Of a stretch of DNA of 64,000 nt, positions 7,689-16,963 are shown piece after piece. Source of the DNA: Streptomyces sp. NBC_01478. Its GTDB lineage: Bacteria; Actinomycetota; Actinomycetes; Streptomycetales; Streptomycetaceae. The stretch is taken from contig NZ_CP109444.1 of assembly GCF_036227225.1 (NCBI RefSeq), positions 2,337,501 through 2,401,500 of the forward strand, given 5' to 3'. The notes under the pieces were generated by a model, which made no database searches, was not told where the DNA came from, and was given only the letters and a program-made list of their open reading frames with translations. Within the stretch, counting starts at the first letter, position 1. The number at the start of each line of letters is the position of its first letter. The position numbers and the translations under genes were made by a program.

Positions 7689-10055
7689 ATGGACGGTCGT
7701 GACCTGGTGCGTTCGGTGAAGGTGGTCGGTTCGACGGGGGCGGCGCAGGGGTTGCGTACCGTACGGGCGGCGTGGCGCAGGAGGCGTGCCGACGCCACCG
7801 GGCTGCCCGCGCGCGGGGCTGAGCGGGCGCGGGTGCCCGGGCCGGTGCGGGAGGCCGAGCCCGGTCCCGGTGGCGGGGTCATCCGGTTCAGCCGCTCCGA
7901 GCTGCGCATCACGGTCGCCGCGAGCGGAGCCGTCTTCTGGGGCTGGGACGGGGCCGGTCCGGAGCCGTCGTACGCGCTCGGCGGGCGGTGTCCCGAGCCG
8001 GATCCCCGGGCCGTCCTGGAGCCGGACAAGGACGGCGGCTGGCGGGTCGTGGCGGAGCGCGTGACGGTCTCCGTGTCGCGGCACGGCGCGGTCGAGGTGC
8101 GTACGCCCGGTGGTGTGACGCTGCGCCGGGATCTGCCGCCGCGCTGGTGGGAGCCGGTGGGCGGTGGGACGGCGCGCTGGATGCAGCGCTCGGAGGTGGC
8201 GGCGGACGCGCGGTTCTTCGGGCTCGGCGGGCGCGCGTCGGGCCCCCGGTTGCGCGACGGGACGTACCGGCTGTGGAACACCGACCCCGGGCGGGCCTTC
8301 GCGCCGGGTGACGATCCGCTGTACGTCACCATGCCGGTGCAGTTGGTGGTCGCCGACGCGGCCACGCACCTGGTGTTCCACGACACCTCCTGGGACGGCA
8401 CGGTGACGCTGCGGGAGGGCGAGGAGGGGGCCGGTTCCGGGCACGACCGGGCGGGGGCGTCCGAGCTGCGGATGGACGGCGGTCCGCTGCGCTGCTGGGT
8501 GATCGTGGGCACCCCCGCACGCGTGCTGCACGCCTGGGTCTCGCTCACCGGCGCTCCCGCGCTGCCCCCGGCCTGGGCGCTGGGGCACCATCACGCGCGG
8601 TGGGGCTTCGGCAGTGAGCGGGAGGTGCGGCGGATCGTCGCCGGTTACCAGGAGCGCGGTCTGCCGCTGGACGCCGTCCACCTGGACATCGACCACTACG
8701 ACGAGCACCAGGTGTTCACGGTCGACCAGGAGCGGTTCCCGAAGCTGCCGGTGCTCGCCGAGGAGTTGCGGCGGGACGGCATCCGGCTGGTGTCGATCGT
8801 CGACCCCGCGGTGAAGGCCGAGCCGGGAAACGCCGTGTACGACAGCGGGATGTCCGAGGAGGCCTTCGTACGGGACGCCTCGGGGAGGCTGGTGCGGGGA
8901 GTCGTGTGGCCCGGGGAGGCTGTTTTCCCGGACTTCACGCACGCGCGTGTGCGGGAGTGGTGGGGCGGGCTCTATCAGGAGCGGCTCGCGCAGGGCTTCG
9001 CGGGGTTCTGGCACGACATGAACGAGCCGACGTCCTTCACGGCCTTCGGGGAGTCGACGCTGCCGCGTTCGGCCCGGCACGACCTGGAGGGGCGGGGCGG
9101 TGACCATCGTGAGGCGCACAACGTGTACGCCCTGTGCATGGCCAGGGCCGCCTACGAGGCGCTGCGCGAACTGGCCCCCGAGGAGCGGCCGTTCCTCTTC
9201 TCGCGCTCCGGGTGGGCCGGGATGCAGGCCTACGGGGGCACCTGGTCCGGCGATGTGGCCACCGGCTGGCCCGGGCTGCGGGCCTCGTTGTCGCTGGTCA
9301 TGGGGCTCGGGCTGTGCGGTATTCCGTACTCGGGCCCGGACGTGGGCGGCCTCGACGGGAGTCCTTCGCCCGAGCTGTATCTGCGCTGGTTCCAACTCGC
9401 CGCGTTTCTGCCGCTGTTCCGCACCCACGCGAGCCTGCGTGCGGGTCGTCGGGAGCCCTGGGAGTTCGGTACCGACGCGCTGGAGCACGCACGCGTGGCG
9501 CTCGTCGAACGCCGGCGGCTGCTGCCGTACTTCATGACGCTGGCGCATCTGGCGCGGCGGACCGGAGCGCCGTATGTGCGGCCCCTGTGGTGGGGAGCGC
9601 CGGAGGATCGTGCGCTACGGGACTGCGAGGACGCCTTCCTGCTGGGCGACTGTCTCCTGGTGGCGCCGGTGCTCTGTCCGGGGTCGGACCGGCGTGCGGT
9701 TCAGTTGCCGAGGGGGCGCTGGTACGACACGGAGACGGAGCAGGTGTACGAGGGGCCGGCCCAGATTCTCGTCGACGCCCCGTTGTCGCGGATTCCGGTG
9801 CTCGCGCGCGCGGGTGCCGTGCTGCCGGTGCGGGGCGCGGACGGCGCGCTGGAGCTGGAGGTGTGGGCGCCCGCCCGGGGACGGACCGGGGGCGGGCTGG
9901 TGGTACCGGACGCGGGCGACGGGTGGGAGGAGCCGGAGGTCGAGCGGTACGTCGCCCGCTGGGAGGGCCGGCGGGTGGTCGTGGAGCGGGAGTTGGAGGA
10001 CGGCGTGAGCGTGCCGTCCTACCCGGTGCGGGTGCGGGGGCTCGGTGAGGGCTGA
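7689..10055 (+). CDS. Glycoside hydrolase family 31 (alpha-glucosidase/alpha-xylosidase type)
   Basis: A 788-aa protein with the full GH31 signature. The nucleophile is in WHDMNEPTSF (Asp about 443) and the acid/base in TWSGDVAT (Asp about 522). HLDIDHYD lies near 335 and a barrel-strand LFSRSGWAGMQAYGG precedes the acid/base. The N-terminal galactose-mutarotase-like beta domain (about 60-280) and C-terminal beta domain are present. No signal peptide is seen, so it likely acts in the cytoplasm on imported oligosaccharides. ATG 7689 has AGGGTGAG just upstream; a GTG nine bases earlier is an alternative. It ends 2 bases before the convergent NUDIX stop. Substrate specificity is not decidable by eye. 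Confidence 0.93.
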   Translation: MDGRDLVRSVKVVGSTGAAQGLRTVRAAWRRRRADATGLPARGAERARVPGPVREAEPGPGGGVIRFSRSELRITVAASGAVFWGWDGAGPEPSYALGGRCPEPDPRAVLEPDKDGGWRVVAERVTVSVSRHGAVEVRTPGGVTLRRDLPPRWWEPVGGGTARWMQRSEVAADARFFGLGGRASGPRLRDGTYRLWNTDPGRAFAPGDDPLYVTMPVQLVVADAATHLVFHDTSWDGTVTLREGEEGAGSGHDRAGASELRMDGGPLRCWVIVGTPARVLHAWVSLTGAPALPPAWALGHHHARWGFGSEREVRRIVAGYQERGLPLDAVHLDIDHYDEHQVFTVDQERFPKLPVLAEELRRDGIRLVSIVDPAVKAEPGNAVYDSGMSEEAFVRDASGRLVRGVVWPGEAVFPDFTHARVREWWGGLYQERLAQGFAGFWHDMNEPTSFTAFGESTLPRSARHDLEGRGGDHREAHNVYALCMARAAYEALRELAPEERPFLFSRSGWAGMQAYGGTWSGDVATGWPGLRASLSLVMGLGLCGIPYSGPDVGGLDGSPSPELYLRWFQLAAFLPLFRTHASLRAGRREPWEFGTDALEHARVALVERRRLLPYFMTLAHLARRTGAPYVRPLWWGAPEDRALRDCEDAFLLGDCLLVAPVLCPGSDRRAVQLPRGRWYDTETEQVYEGPAQILVDAPLSRIPVLARAGAVLPVRGADGALELEVWAPARGRTGGGLVVPDAGDGWEEPEVERYVARWEGRRVVVERELEDGVSVPSYPVRVRGLGEG

Positions 10056-10057
10056 CC

Positions 10058-10594
10058 TCAGATGTACCGGCCCTCGAACCAGGCCTTGACGGCCACGGAG
10101 TGCAGCGGGAAGGCGAGCTCCTCCGGCCGGCGCAGGAGGTGCCAGCCCTCCGTCTCGTCGGTGGCGGCGGACTTGGGCAGGCCCTCGACCGGGCGCTCGG
10201 GGAGGACGCCGAAGAGCAGGAGATGGCCGTCGGGCGAGCTGATGGCGTCGACGAGCCGTACGTCGCGGCTCGCGGCGTCGATGCCCGTCTCCTCACGGAG
10301 TTCGCGGACGAGGGCCTGTCGCCAGTCCTCGCGGTCGTCGACGTAACCGCCCGGCAGGGCGACGCCTCCGCGCGCGGGGGCGACGGTTCGGGTGATGACG
10401 ACCAGGGCGGTGCCCTTCGTGTCGTACACGGGCTGGAGTGCGACGGCTACGGGCAGCGGGTTGCGGTACGCGACGGTGCCGCAGGCCGGGCAGGTGCGGG
10501 GCCAGCCGGAGACGCCCTCTCCGTAGGGCGATCCGCAGCTCGAACAGTGGGAGTTCGGCCCGGAGTTGGGGACGGAGGCTTGAGTTTCGGACAC
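10058..10594 (-). CDS. NUDIX hydrolase with N-terminal zinc ribbon
   Basis: A 178-aa protein. Cys17-x2-Cys20 and Cys35-x2-Cys38 form a zinc ribbon like that of NADH pyrophosphatases (NudC). The Nudix box runs from GGYVDDREDW to RELREETGI (about 81-103) with the GxxxxxE and REUxEExGU residues intact, so Mg2+-dependent pyrophosphohydrolase activity on a nucleoside-diphosphate compound is expected. It lacks the extra NudC N-terminal domain, so the natural substrate is open. It converges on the GH31 gene with a 2-bp gap and is divergent from the DUF35 gene. Confidence 0.9.
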   Translation of the reverse strand: MSETQASVPNSGPNSHCSSCGSPYGEGVSGWPRTCPACGTVAYRNPLPVAVALQPVYDTKGTALVVITRTVAPARGGVALPGGYVDDREDWRQALVRELREETGIDAASRDVRLVDAISSPDGHLLLFGVLPERPVEGLPKSAATDETEGWHLLRRPEELAFPLHSVAVKAWFEGRYI

Positions 10595-10657
10595 CCGGCG
10601 GACTGTATCCGATCAAGCGGAGGGCGTCTTTCCGGGGGCCGGGCGAGTGAACGGGAA

Positions 10658-10690
10658 ACGGCCGGAACCACCCCCGTGGGCCCCGGCCGT
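10658..10690. other. Hairpin in a divergent intergenic region
   Basis: ACGGCCGG (10658-10665) and CCGGCCGT (10683-10690) are perfectly complementary, with CCAC/GTGG inside. It lies between the divergent NUDIX and DUF35 genes, where a terminator is not expected, so it may be a leader structure or an operator. Confidence 0.4.
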
Positions 10691-10807
10691 CTCCCCGCTA
10701 TCACGACGCGGTAGGTGGCTGGATGGTTCACCGAAACGCCCTGCTCATTTTCCGTTGCCCGTGGCACACTTCTGACGTTCCGTCAGATCCAGTGCTGTGG
10801 AGGGACG

Positions 10808-11254
10808 TTGTCGCGAACACGCACACCTGTGGTCACCGATTGGTTCACCGGGGACGGGGACGGCTTCCGGTTGCTCGGCACGCGTTGCTCGGCGTGCGTC
10901 TCGGTCTTCTTCCCGCGTGAGGACGGCCATTGCCGCAATCCGGCCTGCCCGGGCGGCGAACTGGAGGAGGTCCCGCTGTCGCGGCGCGGCCGTGTCTGGT
11001 CGTACACGGACAGCCGGTACCGGCCACCGTCACCGTATGTGAGCGATCCGGAACTTCCGTGGGAACCGTACGCGTTGATCGCTGTGGAGCTGGAGGCCGA
11101 GCGGATCGTGGTGCTGGGACAGGCGGTTCCCGGGATCACCGTCGCCGATCTGGCGGTGGGCATGGAGGTGGAGGTCGTCCCCGGGGTGCTCGACGAGGAC
11201 ACGGAGACGACCTGGACGACGTGGCACTGGCGGCCTGCGGAGGTGACGGCATGA
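10808..11254 (+). CDS. DUF35-type Zn-ribbon/OB-fold protein (acyl-CoA-associated)
   Basis: A 148-aa protein with four cysteines (C27, C30, C42, C47: CSAC and CRNPAC) forming a rubredoxin-like zinc knuckle, followed by an OB-fold (VPLSRRGRVWSYTDSRY ... VVLGQAVPGI). Such proteins pair with thiolase-like lipid-transfer proteins in acyl-CoA chemistry, for example ChsH2/Ltp2 in steroid side-chain degradation. Here the partner is the next gene, whose ATG overlaps this stop by four bases. The start is a TTG with GGAGGGA 2 bases upstream; the frame is open further up but lacks a ribosome site. Confident of the family, unsure of substrate. Confidence 0.85.
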   Translation: MSRTRTPVVTDWFTGDGDGFRLLGTRCSACVSVFFPREDGHCRNPACPGGELEEVPLSRRGRVWSYTDSRYRPPSPYVSDPELPWEPYALIAVELEAERIVVLGQAVPGITVADLAVGMEVEVVPGVLDEDTETTWTTWHWRPAEVTA

Positions 11255-12441
11255 CGGGGGACGTGGCGGTGCTCGGCGCGGGCATGCACCCCTGGGGCAA
11301 GTGGGGGCGCGGTTTCGTCGAGTACGGGACGGCGGCGGCCCGGGCGGCGCTCGCCGACGCCGGGCTGGAGTGGCGGGACGTCGGCTCGATCGTCGGCGCG
11401 GACACGGTGCGTGGCGGATATCCCGGGTATGTGGCGGGCGCGACGTTCGCCAAGGCGCTGGGCTGGCAGGGCGCCCGGGTGGCGAGCGTGTACGCGGCAT
11501 GCGCGTCCGGGGCGCAGGCCGTCAACACCGCGCGGGCGCAGCTCCTTTCGGGGCTCGCGGACGTGGTGCTGGTCGTGGGCGCCGATGCCGCGCCCAAGGG
11601 GTTCTTCCGGCCGGCGGGCGGGGAGCGGCACGACGATCCGGACTGGCTGCGCTTCCGGGTCCTCGGGGCGACCAATCCGACGTACTTCGGGCTGTACGCG
11701 CGTCGGCGGATGGCCCTCTACGGGGACACCCCCGAGGACTTCGCCCAGGTCAAGGTGAAGAACGCCGCCCTGGGTGCGTTGAATCCGTACGCGCGCTATC
11801 GCAAGCGGGTCTCCGCCGAGGAGGTCGCCGCCTCCGCGGTGGTCGCCGATCCGCTGCGGCTGCTGGACATCTGCGCCACCTCGGACGGCGGGGCCGCCCT
11901 GGTGCTGTCCAGCATGGAGTTCGCGCGCCGGCACGGGGCGGCGGACCCGGTGCGGATCCGCGCGGTGTCCACGGTGACGCCGCGCTATCCCAACACGGTG
12001 CTGGACCTCCCGGACATCGCCACCGACTCCGCGGCGGGCGCGCCACCGCCGGACGAGACCTTCCGGGCGTCGATCGCGCGCGCGGCCTACGAGGAGGCGG
12101 GCATCGGCCCGGAGGACCTCTCCCTGGCCGAGGTGTACGACCTGTCCACCGCCCTGGAGTTGCAGTGGTACGAGGACCTGGGGCTGTGCGGCGAGGGCGA
12201 GGGCGCCAAGCTGCTGCGGGAGGGCGCGACGGCCCTCGGCGGGCGCATACCGGTGAACGCGAGCGGTGGGCTGGCCTCCTTCGGAGAGGCCGTTCCGGCA
12301 CAGGCGATCGCCCAGGTCTGCGAACTGACCTGGCAGTTGCGGGGCGACGCGGGCGACCGGCAGATCGCGGGGGCCCGGGTGGGACTCACCGCGAACCAGG
12401 GGCTGTTCGGGCACGGGTCGGCGGTGCTCGCCGTGCGGTGA
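11251..12441 (+). CDS. Thiolase-like lipid-transfer protein / acetyl-CoA acetyltransferase family
   Basis: A 396-aa thiolase-superfamily protein of the SCP-x/Ltp2 branch. The nucleophile-loop cysteine is kept (YAACASGAQAV, Cys about 84). The C-terminal NASGGLASFGEAVPAQAI and GLFGHGSAVLAVR segments match the branch. It overlaps the DUF35 gene by ATGA, so the two are translationally coupled and probably form a complex. By analogy with DUF35/thiolase pairs it could be a retro-aldolase or beta-ketothiolase on a CoA ester. The cysteine argues that thiolytic chemistry is possible, whereas Ltp2-type retro-aldolases do without it. Confidence 0.87.
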   Translation: MTGDVAVLGAGMHPWGKWGRGFVEYGTAAARAALADAGLEWRDVGSIVGADTVRGGYPGYVAGATFAKALGWQGARVASVYAACASGAQAVNTARAQLLSGLADVVLVVGADAAPKGFFRPAGGERHDDPDWLRFRVLGATNPTYFGLYARRRMALYGDTPEDFAQVKVKNAALGALNPYARYRKRVSAEEVAASAVVADPLRLLDICATSDGGAALVLSSMEFARRHGAADPVRIRAVSTVTPRYPNTVLDLPDIATDSAAGAPPPDETFRASIARAAYEEAGIGPEDLSLAEVYDLSTALELQWYEDLGLCGEGEGAKLLREGATALGGRIPVNASGGLASFGEAVPAQAIAQVCELTWQLRGDAGDRQIAGARVGLTANQGLFGHGSAVLAVR

Positions 12442-12541
12442 CCGACGGCGGCCCCCGCACACCGTGTGATCAGCCCGCAAGGCTGCGTGAACGTCTTATG
12501 AACTGGGCCTGGGCGTACGCCGGTGGCGTCATCATGCTGCC

Positions 12542-14194
12542 GTGCGCTCCTCCACGGACACTCTCCGTTTCGCCTTCCAGCCGGTGGTCAATCTGACCAC
12601 CGGTGGGGTCGCGGGGCTGGAGGTTCTCGTCCGTCCCGAGACCGGGGACGTGCTGGCCCAGGCCCGCCGTGACCCCGAACTCGACGGCAGGCTGGCCGTG
12701 TTGGCGGTCCGCGCCGCCGCGCGCAAGGAGACGCTGCTGCCGCTGCACATCAATGTGTTCGCCGGCACCCTCGCCGACCTCGGCGGGCTCACCCCGCTGC
12801 ACAGCGCGGTGCGCGCGGCGGGACGGCTCCCCTGGGAAGTCACGATCGACATCGGCCCGCCGTACACGCACGTGCCCCAACGCGCGCTCCTGGAGGTGGT
12901 GTCCGAGCTGCGTGCCCAGGGGTTCCGGATCTGTGCGGACGGCGTCGGCGACGGTGACGTACCCCTGCGGCTGCTCACGGATCTCGCGCCCGACCTGGTG
13001 AAGCTCGACGCGTCGCTGCTGGAGCGGCCGGCCGCGGTGCGGGCCATGCGGACCCTGTGCGAGCAGTTGGGCGCCCTGCTGTCCGTGGAGGGGGTGGAGA
13101 CCGAGGCGCAGTGCGCGACGGCGCGATCAGCCGGGGCACAGTTGGCCCAGGGTGAGCTGTTCGCGCCGGCGACCCGGGTGCCCGCGGCGGACGTATACGT
13201 TCCGCCACGCCCGCCCGGCCTCGGGACCACACCGCCGTCCGGGCCATGGGTGCGGGAGTTCGTACGGCCGGCCGCGCTGTTGCCCGACTCCGCGTCCGCC
13301 GACCAGGTCCGGGCGCTGCTGACCGGCTCGCCCGACGTGTCCGGAGTGGTGCTCGTGGACCGGGACGGGGTCCCCGTCCGGTCGGTGCACCGGTCCCGCT
13401 TCCTGCTGTCCATGTCGGGGCGCTACGGCCACGCCCTGTACGCCGACCGGCCCGCCGCCAAGCTCGGCGACCCGCCGCGGACGGTGGGCGTCGACGCGAC
13501 CGCCTGGGAGGTCCTGGACGTGGTCGCGGTCGGCGACCGGGACCGTACGTCGGACGACGTGGCGGTCGTCGACCGGTACGGGCGGTGCGTGGGCGTCGTA
13601 CGACTCGCGGATCTGGTGCGGACGTTGGCCGAGACGCGGGTGGAGGAGGCGGCCGGTCTCAATCCGCTGACCAGGCTGCCCGGTTCGGACGCGATCACCG
13701 GTGAGGTGGACCGGCGGATCGCGGACGGACGGACGTTCGCGCTGAGTTGGCTGGATGTCGACCACTTCAAAGAGGTCAACGACGGGGCCGGTTTCGCGGC
13801 GGGCGACGAGTTGATCCGCTCGGTCGGCCGGACACTTCAGTGGACGGCGTCCGGGCACACGCGCGTGGGGCACATCGGCGGGGACGACTTCCTGGTGCTC
13901 ACCGATCCGGAAGGGCTGGAGCCGCTGGCCGCCGCCGTGCTCGACGTGCCCTGGGCGGCGGGCGGCAGGACCGTGACGCTGTCCCTGGCCACCGTCCTGT
14001 GCGTGCCGGGCAGCGTGACCGACCACCGGCAGGCGGCCGCGTGTCTGGCGCCGCTGAAGAAGGCGGCGAAGGCGCTGGACGGCACGAGTTGGGTGCTGAG
14101 CCAGGCGGGGCTGGGCGAGTACGAGATCCTGCGTGGCACGCCCGTGACGGCCGTACAGGCCGACCGCACGGCGGCGGAGTCCCCCGGTCACTGA
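12542..14194 (+). CDS. EAL-CBS-GGDEF domain protein with degenerate motifs
   Basis: A 550-aa soluble protein: EAL-like domain (about 5-225), paired CBS-like region (about 235-370), GGDEF domain (about 375-540). The EAL signature reads EVLVR. The usual DDFG metal site reads ADGVGDGD (second Asp missing), while VKLDASL and VEGVET are kept, so phosphodiesterase activity is doubtful. The GGDEF half keeps DVDHFKEVND and a GGDDF signature (446-450) and might still make c-di-GMP. No membrane or sensory PAS domain is seen; the CBS region may bind a nucleotide. The start is GTG. A perfect 10-bp inverted repeat lies at codons 14-21. The order EAL-CBS-GGDEF is opposite to the common GGDEF-EAL order. Confidence 0.85.
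   Translation: MRSSTDTLRFAFQPVVNLTTGGVAGLEVLVRPETGDVLAQARRDPELDGRLAVLAVRAAARKETLLPLHINVFAGTLADLGGLTPLHSAVRAAGRLPWEVTIDIGPPYTHVPQRALLEVVSELRAQGFRICADGVGDGDVPLRLLTDLAPDLVKLDASLLERPAAVRAMRTLCEQLGALLSVEGVETEAQCATARSAGAQLAQGELFAPATRVPAADVYVPPRPPGLGTTPPSGPWVREFVRPAALLPDSASADQVRALLTGSPDVSGVVLVDRDGVPVRSVHRSRFLLSMSGRYGHALYADRPAAKLGDPPRTVGVDATAWEVLDVVAVGDRDRTSDDVAVVDRYGRCVGVVRLADLVRTLAETRVEEAAGLNPLTRLPGSDAITGEVDRRIADGRTFALSWLDVDHFKEVNDGAGFAAGDELIRSVGRTLQWTASGHTRVGHIGGDDFLVLTDPEGLEPLAAAVLDVPWAAGGRTVTLSLATVLCVPGSVTDHRQAAACLAPLKKAAKALDGTSWVLSQAGLGEYEILRGTPVTAVQADRTAAESPGH
12581..12603. repeat. Perfect inverted repeat inside the start of the EAL-GGDEF gene
   Basis: CCGGTGGTCA (12581-12590), spacer ATC, then TGACCACCGG (12594-12603). 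It starts 39 bases after the GTG and could form a stable mRNA hairpin or serve as an intragenic operator. Confidence 0.6.
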
Positions 14195-14530
14195 GAGCGT
14201 CCCGCGGGCCTTCTACGGGGCTCCAGGGGGCGTCAGGGCGGCTGTCACCGTTGCCGTCCGCGACCTTGACGCTCTCTGGGCGCCGGTGAACACTTCCCGG
14301 TGTCGGTCGACATCGCCGTACATTCTCGGCGTACCAGGCACTGCGCCGCGCAGGTTCCGCCTGCGCTCAGGCCCGCTCCCCACGGGCGATCTCGGCTGCG
14401 ACGGCACGCTCGTCACGGACGCCGGGCGGGGCTCGGGACCCTCCCTGCCTTCGGCTGAAGTCGCCAAGGGAACCGCACCCTGCACGGAGGACCGGGGCCG
14501 ACCGTCCCGGGCGAGAGCCTAGGAGCCGCC
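14195..14530. other. Intergenic region upstream of glpF
   Basis: These 336 bases hold no convincing gene. A weak promoter candidate is TTGACG (14266-14271) with AACACT 17 bases later (14289-14294), about 240 bases before glpF, implying a long leader. The regulator gylR, which sits upstream of the glycerol operon in S. coelicolor, is not here. The glpF ribosome site is AGGAG just before the start (AGGAGCCGCC). Confidence 0.5.
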
Positions 14531-15256
14531 ATGAGCAATGGAGACATATTCCTCGGTGAGGTCATCGGCACCGCGATCCTGATCCTCTTCGGCGCCGGCG
14601 TGGTCGCCGCCGTCGTACTGAACTACTCCAAGGCACAGAACTCCGGTTGGATCGTCATCGCCTTCGGCTGGGGCTTCGGCGTGATGGCCGGGGCGTACAC
14701 GGCCGCGCCGCTGTCCGGTGGGCAGCTCAATCCGGCGGTGACGATCGGCATCGCCATCGACACCGGGAAGTGGGACAAGGTCCCGCTCTACATCGCGGGC
14801 CAGATGGTCGGCGCCATGCTCGGCGCGGTGCTGTGCTGGCTGGTCTACTACGCGCAGTTCCAGGCCAACGCCGAGGAGGAGATGGCCCAGCCCACGCTCG
14901 GGATCTTCTCCACCACGCCCACGATCCGCAATGTCGTGGCGAACCTGATGACGGAGATCATCGCGACGATCGCGCTGGTCCTGCCGATCCTGGCCTTCGG
15001 CCTCACCAAGGGGCTGGGCACGTCCGGCACCGCGGTGCTGGTCGTCTCCTTCCTGGTGGTCGGCATCGGTCTGTCGCTCGGCGGGCCCACGGGGTACGCC
15101 ATCAACCCGGCCCGCGACCTGGGCCCCCGCATCGTCCACGCGCTGCTCCCGATCCCCAACAAGGGGACCTCGGACTGGGGTTACGCGTGGATCCCGGTGG
15201 TGGGGCCGCTGATCGGCGGAGCGCTCGCCGGCGTCATCTTCAACGCGGCGTTCTGA
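14531..15256 (+). CDS. glpF: Glycerol uptake facilitator (aquaglyceroporin)
   Basis: A 241-aa inner-membrane MIP channel with six helices and two NPA half-helices: LNPAVTIG (Asn about 67) and [10 protein letters not shown] (Asn about 192). The Asp following NPAR is the mark of glycerol facilitators rather than water-only aquaporins. It lets glycerol diffuse in, where the adjacent GlpK traps it as glycerol-3-phosphate. A strong AGGAG precedes the ATG, and glpK follows after 93 bases, so the two are one operon. glpD is absent downstream, unlike the S. coelicolor gyl operon as I recall it. Confidence 0.95.
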   Translation: MSNGDIFLGEVIGTAILILFGAGVVAAVVLNYSKAQNSGWIVIAFGWGFGVMAGAYTAAPLSGGQLNPAVTIGIAIDTGKWDKVPLYIAGQMVGAMLGAVLCWLVYYAQFQANAEEEMAQPTLGIFSTTPTIRNVVANLMTEIIATIALVLPILAFGLTKGLGTSGTAVLVVSFLVVGIGLSLGGPTGYAINPARDLGPRIVHALLPIPNKGTSDWGYAWIPVVGPLIGGALAGVIFNAAF

Positions 15257-15349
15257 CCACGGTCTTCCGGCAACAGTCTTCGAGCAGTCTTCCGAAAGCA
15301 GCCCTCTGAAGGACCCGAAGAATCTGAAGGACACGACAAAGGGGTCGTC

Positions 15350-16861
15350 ATGACGGACAGGTTCGTCGCCGCAATCGACCAGGGCACCACCTCCAGCCGC
15401 TGCATCGTCTTCAACCAGGACGGCGCGATCGTCGCCGTCGACCAGCGTGAGCACCGCCAGATCTTCCCCAAGCCGGGCTGGGTGGAGCACGACGCCACCG
15501 AGATCTGGTCCAAGGTGCAGGCGGTGGTCGCCGGGGCGATCGCCAAGGCGGGACTGCGCGCCGACCAGCTCAGCGCGCTCGGCATCACCAACCAGCGTGA
15601 GACGACGGTCCTTTGGGACCGCGCCACTGGTAAACCCGTGCACAACGCCATCGTGTGGCAGGACACCCGCACCGCGGCCCTGTGCAGGCAACTGGGCGGC
15701 TCGGACGGGCCGGACCGCTTCCGCGAACAGACCGGGCTGCCGCTCGCCAGCTACTTCTCCGGACCCAAGGCGGCCTGGCTGCTCGACAACGTGCCCGGCC
15801 TCAGGGACCGCGCCGAGCGCGGCGAGATCGCCTTCGGCACGATCGACTCCTGGCTCATCTGGAACCTCACCGGCGGCACCGACGGCGGCCGGCACGTCAC
15901 CGACGTGACGAACGCCGGGCGCACCATGCTGATGAACCTGGAGACCCTCCAGTGGGACCCGTCCATCCTCGCCGCGATGAACGTGCCCGAGGCGATCCTC
16001 CCCGAGATCAGGTCCTCGGCCGAGGTCTACGGCACGGCGGTCGGCCAACTCGCGGGCGTGCCCGTGGCGTCGGCCCTGGGCGACCAGCAGGCGGCCGTGT
16101 TCGGGCAGGCCTGCTACGACGTGGGCACGGCGAAGAACACCTACGGCACGGGCAGCTTCCTGCTGCTCAACACCGGGAACCGGCCGGTGCCTTCGAAGAA
16201 CGGGCTCCTCACGACGATGGGCTACAAGATCGGCAGTGAGGCGCCGGTCTACTGCCTGGAGGGATCAATAGCCATAACGGGCGCGCTCGTTCAGTGGTTC
16301 CGGGACCAGCTCGGCATCATCCGCAACGCGGACGAGATCGAGACCCTCGCGGCGAGCGTGGACGACAACGGGGGCGCGTACATCGTGCCCGCGTTCTCCG
16401 GCCTGTTCGCCCCCTACTGGCGCTCCGACGCGCGCGGAGTCGTCACCGGGCTCACCCGCTACGTCACGAAGGCGCACCTCGCGCGCGCGGTCCTGGAGGC
16501 GACGAGCTGGCAGACGCGGGAGGTCGTGGACGCCATGTTCCAGGACTCCGGGGTGCAGATCACCACCCTGAAGGTGGACGGCGGCATGACCAAGAACAAC
16601 CTGCTGATGCAGCATCAGGCGGACGTGCTCGACGTACCGGTGATCCGCCCCCAGGTCTCCGAGACGACCTGTCTGGGCGCCGCCTACGCGGCCGGGCTCG
16701 CCACCGGAGTGTGGAACGACCTGGACGAGCTCAAGTCGCACTGGCAGAAGGACGTCGAGTGGACGCCGTCCATGGAGTCGTCGGTGCGGGACCGCGAGTA
16801 CCACAACTGGCGCAAGGCGGTGGAGAAGAGCTTCGGCTGGCAGGAGGACGGCGACAACTAG
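15350..16861 (+). CDS. glpK: Glycerol kinase
   Basis: A 503-aa FGGY-family kinase that phosphorylates glycerol to sn-glycerol-3-phosphate with ATP. The N-terminal [12 protein letters not shown] phosphate-binding motif, the glycerol-binding [19 protein letters not shown] region, [15 protein letters not shown] (actin-like phosphate 2) and C-terminal [18 protein letters not shown] are all intact, and length is standard. It follows glpF in an operon and ends before a strong bidirectional hairpin (16919-16954) that separates it from the convergent conservon. A cluster of CACGCGCGTG palindromes follows the stop codon. Confidence 0.97.
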   Translation: MTDRFVAAIDQGTTSSRCIVFNQDGAIVAVDQREHRQIFPKPGWVEHDATEIWSKVQAVVAGAIAKAGLRADQLSALGITNQRETTVLWDRATGKPVHNAIVWQDTRTAALCRQLGGSDGPDRFREQTGLPLASYFSGPKAAWLLDNVPGLRDRAERGEIAFGTIDSWLIWNLTGGTDGGRHVTDVTNAGRTMLMNLETLQWDPSILAAMNVPEAILPEIRSSAEVYGTAVGQLAGVPVASALGDQQAAVFGQACYDVGTAKNTYGTGSFLLLNTGNRPVPSKNGLLTTMGYKIGSEAPVYCLEGSIAITGALVQWFRDQLGIIRNADEIETLAASVDDNGGAYIVPAFSGLFAPYWRSDARGVVTGLTRYVTKAHLARAVLEATSWQTREVVDAMFQDSGVQITTLKVDGGMTKNNLLMQHQADVLDVPVIRPQVSETTCLGAAYAAGLATGVWNDLDELKSHWQKDVEWTPSMESSVRDREYHNWRKAVEKSFGWQEDGDN

Positions 16862-16918
16862 GCACACGCGCGTGGGTCGTTCACGCGGCACACGCGCGTG
16901 CGTGTCGTTCCGCGAGCT

Positions 16919-16954
16919 GCGGCCCGTACCCCGGTCGGCGGGGGTACGGACCGC
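16919..16954. terminator. Bidirectional terminator between glpK and the conservon
   Basis: A 14-bp stem (one mismatch) joins 16919-16932 with 16941-16954 over an 8-nt loop. It lies between convergent stop codons. Confidence 0.75.
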
Positions 16955-16963
16955 GCCCGTACC

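Noticed and set aside
5483..8548. Very long open frame (about 1020 codons) on the minus strand
   Set aside because: High GC keeps alternative frames open. It is antisense or out of frame to the GH31 gene and overlaps acsA in another frame; its translation is Arg/Pro/Ser-rich without domains.
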